In this document: positions 1 through 6,020 of the stretch, piece after piece
How the letters are laid out: the number at the start of each line of letters is the position of its first letter
Numbering within the stretch: the stretch's first letter is position 1
Source of the DNA: Limisphaerales bacterium
Lineage (GTDB): Bacteria > Verrucomicrobiota > Verrucomicrobiia > Limisphaerales > UBA11358
Direction of reading: 5' to 3'
Length of the DNA: 14,873 bases
NCBI GenBank assembly: GCA_027451565.1
Contig: DAIDJC010000045.1
Location: forward strand, 1 to 14,873
Notes under the pieces: model-generated
Database searches by the model: none
What the model was told of the DNA's origin: nothing
What the model saw: only the letters and a program-made list of their open reading frames with translations
Made by a program: the position numbers and the translations under genes

Positions 1-108
1 ATAAACCTTCTCACTTCCCGAAAGCTTGGCGTCACCCCTCCCCGGTCCCCGCCACCCATGGAGATTGATGGGGAGGGAGAGCGGAGCAGTTGGTTTGTGG
101 AGGTTTAT
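1..108. repeat. Imperfect long palindrome upstream of pyrH
   Basis: The first 108 bases read as a broken inverted repeat. ATAAACCT at 1-8 pairs with AGGTTTAT at 101-108, CCCTCCCC at 36-43 pairs with GGGGAGGG at 70-77, and CCATGG at 56-61 is itself palindromic near the centre. Spacing differs by a few bases between the arms, so the fold would have bulges. No T-run follows, so it is not a typical terminator. It could be a dispersed palindromic repeat or a leader structure for pyrH; the left edge may continue outside the window. Confidence 0.4.
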
Positions 109-252
109 AAAAATTCAAACGCGGAGGCTGAGGGCGACTCTCTCAAAGACTGAGACGCGCCCGGGCCGCGCAGGTTTTTGGATGTCTTTCGATTGACGAT
201 CCATTCGGGCGCTGGTAAACCTTTCTGCCATGTTTTGGATGCCGCATTCCTT

Positions 253-978
253 ATGACGAAATCGAAAAAGCCCCGCTATTCCAGGATTCTTCTCAAACTC
301 AGCGGCGAATCGCTCGGGGATGTCCACGGAACGGGCATATCCCCGGAAGCGGTGCATCACATGGCAGAACAAATCAACGAGGTTCGTCTGCTTGGGGTGC
401 AGGTGGTGGTGGTCAGCGGAGGCGGCAATATTTTCAGGGGATTAAGCGGCAGCGAACGCGGCATCGAGCGTGCCACCGGGGATTACATGGGTATGCTGGC
501 GACCGTCATCAATTCCCTGGCTCTTCAGGATGCCTTGGAAAAACTGGGGGCTCCAACCCGGGTCCAAAGCGCCATTGCCATGTCCCAGGTGGCGGAACCT
601 TTCATACGCCGCCGGGCGGTCCGGCACCTGGAAAAAGGCCGCATCGTCATTTTCGGCGGCGGCACCGGAAATCCTTACTTTTCAACCGACACGGCAGCCG
701 CCCTTCGCGCGAATGAAATTGGTGCGGAAGTCATTCTCAAGGCCACCAAGGTGGACGGGGTTTATGACAGTGATCCCAAGAAAAATCCCAAGGCGGTCCG
801 GTTCGAAAACATCTCGTACATTGACGCCCTTCAAAAACAATTGAAGGTCATGGATTCCACGGCGTTTTCCCTGTGCATGGACAACAAGATGCCCATCATT
901 GTTTTTGACTTTTTCAAACCACACAACCTTAAGCGCGTGGTCCTGGGCGAAAAAATAGGGACACTGGTCTCCGGTTGA
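253..978 (+). CDS. pyrH: Uridylate kinase (UMP kinase)
   Basis: Cytosolic bacterial UMP kinase, which phosphorylates UMP to UDP with ATP in pyrimidine nucleotide synthesis. The 241-residue product from the ATG at 253 matches the usual family length of about 240. An in-frame TTG at 178 would add 25 residues that do not look like the family, so I reject it. Visible motifs are the N-terminal LLKLSGESL (residues 13-21), the glycine-rich VVVVSGGGNIFRG, the PyrH-specific DYMGMLATVINSLALQDALE segment from D77, TGNPYFSTDTAAALRA (about 138-153), and ATKVDGVYDSDP near the nucleotide site. No clear Shine-Dalgarno precedes the ATG. The common tsf-pyrH-frr arrangement is not visible here, because the next gene is mutM. 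I am very sure of the identity. Confidence 0.97.
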   Translation: MTKSKKPRYSRILLKLSGESLGDVHGTGISPEAVHHMAEQINEVRLLGVQVVVVSGGGNIFRGLSGSERGIERATGDYMGMLATVINSLALQDALEKLGAPTRVQSAIAMSQVAEPFIRRRAVRHLEKGRIVIFGGGTGNPYFSTDTAAALRANEIGAEVILKATKVDGVYDSDPKKNPKAVRFENISYIDALQKQLKVMDSTAFSLCMDNKMPIIVFDFFKPHNLKRVVLGEKIGTLVSG

Positions 979-1009
979 TTTTGCCGGGGCCATTTTCACA
1001 ATTTCCTTC

Positions 1010-1036
1010 ACCGGCACCCGCGGTGCCAGGGCCGGT
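1010..1036 (+). other. Hairpin between pyrH and mutM
   Basis: GGCACC (1013-1018), a CGC loop and GGTGCC (1022-1027) form a 6-bp stem. Flanking ACCGG and CCGGT can extend it with an internal bulge. It lies between the pyrH stop and the mutM start. There is only a short TTT after it, so termination would be weak; an attenuator or read-through leader is equally possible. Confidence 0.3.
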
Positions 1037-1053
1037 TTAAACCCTATATCGCC

Positions 1054-1938
1054 ATGCCTGAATTGCCTGAAGTGGAAGTCCTGGTGCGGCATCTTCAAAA
1101 GGTCTTGCCGGGCAGAGTGGTTCGCGGTGTTCATTTTGGCGCTCATCAGGCGGGGAAATCCACTCCGCATTCCGAATTGCGGAGGTTGCTCCCGGGGACA
1201 CGCTTCAAGCGAGTCAGCCGCCGCGGCAAATACCTTCTTTTTAACCTGGAAACCTCCACCGCTGGCCGCAATTCCCTGACTCTGCTCGCGCACCTTGGCA
1301 TGACCGGGCGCCTCTACCTTATCTCTCCCACCACCACCATACCCAGGCATGCCACCCTGATCATGAACCTTGGGGCTGACCGTTTTATTTTTGAGGATTC
1401 ACGCCGGTTTGGGCGAATGAGCCTGGACCTTTCCGTGTTGGAACGGCTGGGGCCTGAGCCTTGGGATAAAATCTTTACCTGGCAAAAATTGCATGCCGCC
1501 TTGTCTGGATCGCGGCAGCCCATCAAAGTCCGGTTATTGGACCAGGCCATGGTGGCCGGGGTGGGAAATATTTATGCCAGCGAAATTCTTTTTCAAGCGG
1601 GCATAGCGCCGCAAATCCCAGCCCGAAACCTGTCCTCCAGCCAATGTCGCAAACTTCATGCCGCTATCCGCAGGGTCCTGCGTAAGGCCATTGATTTTGG
1701 TTTGTCGCTTCAACTGGACTGGAGCCACTCCGGCGCTGACCGGCTTTTTTATTACGGACAAGATTCATCCGAGCCCGCCATGGCGGAGGAAAATCTGCGG
1801 GTTTATGGGCGCGAGGGTATGCCATGCCTGAAATGCCATCGTTCCATCCAAAAGCTGGTTCAGGCTGGTCGAAGCACCTTTTTTTGCCCTCGTTGCCAAA
1901 CTCAAACATCCCGCGTTCCAGCCCCGCGCAAAAAATAA
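1054..1938 (+). CDS. mutM: Formamidopyrimidine-DNA glycosylase (Fpg/MutM)
   Basis: Base-excision repair enzyme that removes oxidised purines such as 8-oxoguanine and formamidopyrimidines and nicks the abasic site. The product has 294 residues, slightly above the usual 270 or so because of a basic tail. The start is fixed by MPELPEVE: after Met removal, the N-terminal Pro2 is the catalytic nucleophile and Glu3 the acid. K59 in SRRGKYLLF matches the conserved catalytic lysine. The helix-two-turn-helix region contains VGNIYASEILF (from about V170). A zinc finger closes the protein, with Cys258, Cys261, Cys278 and Cys281; the FFCPRCQTQ segment is typical, and GRSTFF carries the DNA-contacting arginine. 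All key residues are present. The start lies 75 bases after pyrH, so co-transcription is possible. Confidence 0.97.
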   Translation: MPELPEVEVLVRHLQKVLPGRVVRGVHFGAHQAGKSTPHSELRRLLPGTRFKRVSRRGKYLLFNLETSTAGRNSLTLLAHLGMTGRLYLISPTTTIPRHATLIMNLGADRFIFEDSRRFGRMSLDLSVLERLGPEPWDKIFTWQKLHAALSGSRQPIKVRLLDQAMVAGVGNIYASEILFQAGIAPQIPARNLSSSQCRKLHAAIRRVLRKAIDFGLSLQLDWSHSGADRLFYYGQDSSEPAMAEENLRVYGREGMPCLKCHRSIQKLVQAGRSTFFCPRCQTQTSRVPAPRKK

Positions 1939-1991
1939 ATGCAGGGGATTATCCCTTGCTGCCGGTCTTGGCAAACGCCATTATTTCAGGA

Positions 1992-2807
1992 ATGGATGGC
2001 AAGGCAATCTGGAGGCGTTTGTTTTGGACATGGATCCTGGCAGGGTGCCTGCCATGCTGGAGCTTGGACGCGGCGGATGCAGGTTTGAACCAGGCATTGG
2101 ATTTGGCCGGGCCGGAGCGAATCAGCGGCGTCATTTATGAATCCGGCTCGCATCGCCAGGTGATTCTTTATCGCTTTCTACGCACCGCAAAACGATCGGG
2201 ATCGGAAATCCGGGTGCAAAGGCAATTTTGGACCCCGCAGGGTCGTCTTGCCGCCAGGGAGGATGTGCTTTATGAATCCAACCGCCTGGTTTTTTGCCGC
2301 ATGCAGGAGTTTCAGGCGCAGGTTTCCGGCATGGTCACCGTTCAACCGGATAAAACACACGTGGGGCGGGATGTCTTGCGCATCGGCTATGCCAAGGGCC
2401 TTACTCCACCTGTCGGCGAGCCTCAGGTTCTGAAGCCTGACACGTTGATTGATGATGACGTGTACCCGTTTTTGCTGGAACATTGGGTTGATTTGATGCA
2501 GGGCGCTTCGGTCCGGTTCAGGTTCATTTCCCTGGAATGGAAAAAAACTTTCAACTTTCAACTCGTCAAGTCAGGCATGGCCACTGTGGATGGCCGCAAT
2601 TGCGCCCGGATTACGATGAAGCCCGTGGGTTTTTTTCTGCAACAAGTGGTCAAATCCCTGGTGTTCATCGTGGACACGGCCCCGCCGCATGCCATTCTGT
2701 CCTACACGGGACGCACCATGCCGCGCATCTGGGCCAATGGCTCGTGGAAATATCTGGACGCCGAAACTGTCTTTGACCTGGGCCACATGGTGGCGGCCAA
2801 ACCCTAG
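1992..2807 (+). CDS. Predicted secreted protein of unknown function
   Basis: A 271-residue protein whose family I do not recognise. I chose the ATG at 1992 because it gives a convincing signal peptide: MDGK, basic IWRR, then a hydrophobic FWTWILAGCLPCW stretch and an A-A-D-A exit around residues 27-30. The frame is open further upstream to 1824, but that part overlaps mutM and has no export signal. The mature part is beta-rich with alternating hydrophobics (for example FRFISLEWKKTFNFQLVKSG) and has few charged helices. It resembles periplasmic lipid- or envelope-associated beta proteins of the LolA/DUF3108 type in texture only; I cannot confirm homology. It starts 53 bases after mutM, so it may share its transcript, and it converges on the minus-strand DUF2061 gene with only 19 bases between the stops. 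Confidence 0.8.
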   Translation: MDGKAIWRRLFWTWILAGCLPCWSLDAADAGLNQALDLAGPERISGVIYESGSHRQVILYRFLRTAKRSGSEIRVQRQFWTPQGRLAAREDVLYESNRLVFCRMQEFQAQVSGMVTVQPDKTHVGRDVLRIGYAKGLTPPVGEPQVLKPDTLIDDDVYPFLLEHWVDLMQGASVRFRFISLEWKKTFNFQLVKSGMATVDGRNCARITMKPVGFFLQQVVKSLVFIVDTAPPHAILSYTGRTMPRIWANGSWKYLDAETVFDLGHMVAAKP

Positions 2808-2826
2808 CCCAGATTCCTGGCCCGCC

Positions 2827-3063
2827 CTAAATTTCAAAGTTGGGCTTGTCTTTCGGGCCTTGGACCCTGCCCAGGGAAATTTTTTCCCAAAGCCTTTCGT
2901 GGGCATAATAAAGCCCTATTTTGGTGAAAAGCTCCACGCCGCTGATGGTCAGTGCCCATTTGATTTTGCCCGTGATCAGGAACGAAATGATCATGGTGTC
3001 CACGCTGCCAGTCAGCCGCCAGGAAATTGCCTTGACCAGGCTGCGGTAATGTTTATCGGCCAT
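2827..3063 (-). CDS. DUF2061 family small membrane protein
   Basis: A 78-residue protein with the hallmarks of the DUF2061 family: SLVKAISWRLTGSVDTMIIS, then a hydrophobic stretch, ALTISGVELFTKIGLYYAHE and RLWEKISLGR. Two membrane segments are predicted, about residues 14-31 and 37-55. The family is usually 70-80 residues long and its biochemical role is unknown; members often sit beside sulfate-assimilation or transport genes, which are not seen here. The ATG at 3063 (MADKHYRSLVK) fits the family. The frame is open upstream to 3126, but that extension does not look like protein. A 31-codon ORF in another frame ends 10 bases before this start, so translation may be coupled or the two may once have been one gene. 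It lies downstream of the porin gene on the same strand. Confidence 0.85.
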   Translation of the reverse strand: MADKHYRSLVKAISWRLTGSVDTMIISFLITGKIKWALTISGVELFTKIGLYYAHERLWEKISLGRVQGPKDKPNFEI

Positions 3064-3073
3064 ATTCTTGATC

Positions 3074-3169
3074 TTAAAAAAGGTTGGACATGGGTTTGCG
3101 GTTTGCGCGGTAAAACACCGGGGCATTGATTTGAGCTTCGGGATTTGCTGTCAAGTTGGGGGTTTTCAT
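3074..3169 (-). CDS. Short leader ORF or frameshifted N-terminus of DUF2061
   Basis: A 31-codon ORF starts at the ATG at 3169, six bases after the porin stop, and ends at a TAA at 3074-3076. It encodes MKTPNLTANPEAQINAPV, followed by FYRANRKPMSNLF, which has the composition of a real peptide. Its stop lies directly after a run of six T (minus strand). Removing one T would read LFKIKNMADKHYRSLVK and fuse it to the DUF2061 protein as one product of about 113 residues. It may be an indel in the cell, a sequencing error, a programmed slip, or a coupled leader peptide. No Shine-Dalgarno is obvious. Confidence 0.4.
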   Translation of the reverse strand: MKTPNLTANPEAQINAPVFYRANRKPMSNLF

Positions 3170-3175
3170 CGTGGT

Positions 3176-4732
3176 TTAAAAGGTTAATTGTATTCGGGTG
3201 AAAAAAACCTGCTCGGGCGGCAAGCCGCCTGCAAGACCTGGGCTGCCTCCTGCAAAGGTCGTCCGGGAAAAGCTTCCGTTGATGCGAATATGCTCATTCA
3301 GCCACCAATTCACCCCCACCGACCACGCCTGCGCCTGGGTGGCAAGGGGACTGCTGACACTGGCGAACCCATCGGACGCAGCACGGGCATCCACGTTCAG
3401 CGACTCATAACGGGCGACCAATTGCCATGCGCCCCAGGAACCGAGGGCGGGTTGAAAGGGTTTGGATGGAACGCTTTCGGTTCCTGTGATGCCTTGGCCG
3501 GCAAGCATCCAACTGCCGGTCACCTCCCATGCCGAGTTTTCAAGCGCCGCCGAACGGCTGGCGCCGGACGTCCCATTGGATAGTTCCTGGCTGGAAAGGA
3601 TATATTCGGCGAAGATCCCCAAGGGGCCGCGATTAAAGCTTCCTTGGGGACATAGCCGCCAATGGACTCCAGTGGGTTGGACCTGCCGCCTGTATGCGAA
3701 GAATTTTTCCTGGCCGTCGGTGACATACCCGGGGCTGACCAGACCTGGCGCTCCGGCATCGTTGCCGTAGCTTCCCGCCACCCCCAGGCCAAGGGTTTTA
3801 AAAACGCCTTGGGGTTTGGCTCCAAAGGATTGAAATGGTTGAACAAAGACCCGGCCCATGAAGGCCGCTCCGCTGCCGATGGGATTGTTCAACGTCCGGG
3901 TGGTCGTATCGGGCGCATCCGAAAAAAATCCACCGCAATAATCCAGGGCAGGCTCGCTCCAATGCCCATTCTGAGCGACCCCCAGAGCCCGGTAGGGTAA
4001 AAGATCAGTGACAAGAGATCGTTCATTAAAGGCGGTGACGGTTTCATCCTGCAATGCCTCCAATCCGATGGGGGGTTTGAATTTTCCCATTTCCCATCCC
4101 AAACCCTCACCATTGCTCGGGCTGGGATGCTGAGAGATGAACGCGTCCAAAACCTGCGGCTGGTTTCCTGCCAATTCAGGGGTGACATGCACATCAAATT
4201 GGGAGTTCAGTCTTGCCACCATGATGGGTCGCGCGCGGCGGATAAAAGCGCCCTCCTGACCTGCCGCATGGCTGGCGTTTCCCACTTGAGTGCGGCTGTC
4301 CCATTGTAGTAAACCGTGCAGGGAAACACCCCATTCACCGGATATTGATTGCACAAAGAAGCCATTCCGTTTGGAAAAGCCTGCCTGGTAATCCTTGATC
4401 CCAGCGCGTTTTGAATCGTTTTCATCTGGCGCTGTCTTTTCCCGGAAAGCCCCCCCGGACCGACTCGGCTTGCAGTCGGGGTGCCCATGAAAAATCTGGT
4501 TGGTAGCAGGTTCAACAACCTGAATTCCGGGTTGGACCCCATTCTGGTAGGATGCGGCAACCTGCGGTTGTGGCTGCACCTTGCGGTCCTTGCCATCCAC
4601 AGTTTCATCCTCGCCTTTTGCTGAGACGACCATCCCCACGCCAAACAGCATGCCAAAAGCCATGCCCAGGTACCGGCCTGGACCAGAGCCTTCATTGGGA
4701 ACCAACCGCCACTGGCTGTTTAATAGCGACAT
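3176..4732 (-). CDS. Phosphate-selective porin O/P family outer-membrane protein
   Basis: A 518-residue outer-membrane beta-barrel protein of the OprO/OprP (PF07396) type, which forms anion- or phosphate-conducting channels. The N-terminus is a long leader with hydrophobic residues about 22-37 (YLGMAFGMLFGVGMVVSA) as signal peptide. A low-complexity linker of about residues 40-120 follows. The barrel begins near residue 124 (NGFFVQSISGEWGVSLHGLL) and contains the family landmark AFIRRARP (RRARP at 165-169) and MGKFKPPIGLE. Alternating aromatic/glycine strands continue to the C-terminal VFFTRIQLTF, whose final Phe is the usual Bam-recognition end. Ion specificity cannot be read from sequence, and no Pho box is visible upstream, so phosphate regulation is unproven. 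It is probably first in a transcript with the leader ORF and DUF2061. Confidence 0.88.
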   Translation of the reverse strand: MSLLNSQWRLVPNEGSGPGRYLGMAFGMLFGVGMVVSAKGEDETVDGKDRKVQPQPQVAASYQNGVQPGIQVVEPATNQIFHGHPDCKPSRSGGAFREKTAPDENDSKRAGIKDYQAGFSKRNGFFVQSISGEWGVSLHGLLQWDSRTQVGNASHAAGQEGAFIRRARPIMVARLNSQFDVHVTPELAGNQPQVLDAFISQHPSPSNGEGLGWEMGKFKPPIGLEALQDETVTAFNERSLVTDLLPYRALGVAQNGHWSEPALDYCGGFFSDAPDTTTRTLNNPIGSGAAFMGRVFVQPFQSFGAKPQGVFKTLGLGVAGSYGNDAGAPGLVSPGYVTDGQEKFFAYRRQVQPTGVHWRLCPQGSFNRGPLGIFAEYILSSQELSNGTSGASRSAALENSAWEVTGSWMLAGQGITGTESVPSKPFQPALGSWGAWQLVARYESLNVDARAASDGFASVSSPLATQAQAWSVGVNWWLNEHIRINGSFSRTTFAGGSPGLAGGLPPEQVFFTRIQLTF

Positions 4733-4749
4733 AAAAGGTCGTTATTTAG

Positions 4750-4778
4750 ATTAAAAATTAAAACTGCAAACGAGTCAA
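4750..4778 (-). promoter_or_regulatory. Sigma-70-type promoter of the porin gene
   Basis: On the minus strand TTGACT (plus 4773-4778) is followed after exactly 17 bases by TTTAAT (plus 4750-4755), five of six matches to each bacterial consensus box. The surrounding DNA is AT-rich, unlike the rest of the window. The predicted start near 4743 leaves only about 11 bases before the porin ATG at 4732, and no Shine-Dalgarno is seen, so the mRNA may be nearly leaderless. No Pho box is recognisable. Confidence 0.6.
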
Positions 4779-4910
4779 ATGTTAAATACGATCAATATTG
4801 TCGTTATTCTATGGGCCTTCCATTTTGAGTCAACCCATTTTTTTGAAGAAATGCGAGCACGAGTTTGAGCCTGAATTCCATTGTTGCATTACAGAAAGCT
4901 GGAGCAGACC

Positions 4911-4939
4911 GGGCGGGGGCGCACTGGGGCTTGGGGGGG
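4911..4939 (+). other. G-quadruplex motif next to the IS21 left end
   Basis: Four G-runs of 3, 5, 4 and 7 bases are separated by loops of 1, 6 and 3 bases, which satisfies the standard G3+N1-7 quadruplex pattern on the plus strand. It ends one base before the TGTCA terminus of the insertion sequence. The rest of 4779-4910 contains nothing I recognise. Confidence 0.5.
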
Positions 4940-4940
4940 C

Positions 4941-5014
4941 TGTCACCGGTCGAATCAAAAGGGACCACCCTGGGTCGAAATTGGTCCCTTTTGGAGATTT
5001 CAAAATCCCCCACC
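4941..5014 (+). repeat. IS21 left terminal inverted repeat with internal dyad
   Basis: This matches the complement of 7607-7680 with a few substitutions and small indels. Inside it CAAAAGGGACCA (4956-4967) and TGGTCCCTTTTG (4982-4993) are perfect 12-base inverted arms separated by 14 bases. They are probably recognition sites for the IstA transposase. Confidence 0.85.
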
Positions 5015-5025
5015 TGGGGTTTTTG
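5001..5025 (-). terminator. Weak bidirectional hairpin at the IS21 left end
   Basis: The plus strand reads AAAATCCCC, a short loop, then GGGGTTTTT. The CCCC/GGGG stem is flanked by A- and T-runs so that either strand shows a stem followed by T-rich sequence. The stem is only four to five base pairs, so the effect may be small. It would lie at the end of an istA-istB transcript. Confidence 0.3.
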
Positions 5026-5142
5026 ATTTAATACTCCAACTTCATTGTTCCTGACAACCTCCAAATTGTTTGTTTTTCTGTCGGTGCGGTTGGGGGGATA
5101 GGGCTCTGCAGAAGTGCAACCTGAGCACCCAATGCGCCCGTG

Positions 5143-5215
5143 GATTGCAGGTAAAGCATCCCCCGGCCCGGCTTGCCGGGCCGGGTTTTGATGTTTTATG
5201 GGATGCACTGCAATC
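5143..5215 (+). terminator. Strong nested hairpin with T-run, 3' of istB
   Basis: A perfect 11-bp GC stem, CCCGGCCCGGC (5162-5172) with GCCGGGCCGGG (5175-5185), is followed on the plus strand by TTTT. Outer arms GATTGCAG (5143-5150) with CTGCAATC (5208-5215), and GCATCCC (5156-5162) with GGGATGC (5200-5206), nest around it to give a palindrome of about 73 bases. The T-run faces plus-strand transcription, that is, transcription entering the element antisense to istB, so it may insulate the IS. It could also be an independent palindromic repeat. Confidence 0.55.
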
Positions 5216-5234
5216 ACGGTTCAATGCGAAAAAC

Positions 5235-6020
5235 TTATCGTTTCTGGTCGGCGCAGCCGCCATCGTTTTTTCCCTTCTCGGCGGGAGCAGGCGGTGCGGC
5301 GTTGCGTAAGCGATAGCTGCGGCCGGTGATCTGAATGATTTCGGCCTGCTGGAGGAAGCGATCCAAAATCGCCGTGGCCGCGGGCATGTCCCCCAGCAAC
5401 TGTCCCCAATCTTCAATGGGACGGTTGGAGGTCATGAGTGTGGAGCGGTTCTGGTGACGGCGCACGATCAGTTCCAAGAGGCTTTCGGCGCTTTTGGGCG
5501 GGAAGTACTTCATGCCGAAATCGTCGATGCAGAGCAACTCGGGTTTGAGATAGCGCGTGAGCGTGCGCTGGGCTTCAGCCGGGGATTGGTCGGCTTGCAA
5601 CTCGCGGACCAGATCAAAGACCGAACAGTAGAGCACCTGGAAGCCGGCGCGAATGGCGGCGTGTCCCAGCGCCTGGGCCAGACAGCTTTTGCCGACCCCG
5701 GGCGGACCCAGCAGGAGGATATCGCGGTGCTGGCGAATGAACTGGCCGGTGGCCAAATCGCAAATTTGGCTGCGTTTGATCGAGGGATTGAAGCTCCAGT
5801 CAAAATCCTCCAGCGGCTTGAGGTCGCGGAAGCCGGCGGCTTTTTTGCGCCGCTCCAGTTGGCGTTGGTTCCGCACATTAAGTTCGTCCTGCAGGAGCAG
5901 TTCCAGGAACTGAGCGGGCGGCAGTTGGTTGGCGGCGGCCTCCTGCAAACGCAGGTCCAGGCTGGTGGCCAGGCCGGAGAGGCGGAGTTTGCGACAGGCT
6001 TCTTTGAGTTGATGGGTCAT
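5235..6020 (-). CDS. istB: IS21 transposition helper ATPase IstB
   Basis: A 261-residue DnaA-like AAA+ ATPase that assembles on target DNA and stimulates the IstA transposase. The N-terminal LKEACRKLRLSGLATSLDLR helix pair and the ELNVRNQRQLERRKKAAGF region are typical IstB. Walker A GPPGVGKS lies at residues 105-112 and Walker B LLCIDDFG at 162-169, with a sensor-type TLMTSNRPIEDW at about 194-205 and GRSYRL near the end. The start is fixed by the ATGA overlap with istA (ATG at 6020, istA stop at 6017-6019), the usual IS21 coupling. A longer in-frame reading to 6182 overlaps istA and lacks IstB character. The tail after residue 240 is Ala/Pro/Lys-rich. Confidence 0.95.
   Translation of the reverse strand: MTHQLKEACRKLRLSGLATSLDLRLQEAAANQLPPAQFLELLLQDELNVRNQRQLERRKKAAGFRDLKPLEDFDWSFNPSIKRSQICDLATGQFIRQHRDILLLGPPGVGKSCLAQALGHAAIRAGFQVLYCSVFDLVRELQADQSPAEAQRTLTRYLKPELLCIDDFGMKYFPPKSAESLLELIVRRHQNRSTLMTSNRPIEDWGQLLGDMPAATAILDRFLQQAEIIQITGRSYRLRNAAPPAPAEKGKNDGGCADQKR

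Noticed and set aside
178..252. TTG start adding 25 residues to PyrH
   Set aside because: The extension does not resemble UMP kinases, and the ATG at 253 gives the normal family length.
4798..5031. Open frame across the porin upstream region and IS end
   Set aside because: It spans the IS boundary and G-runs, and has no support as a protein.
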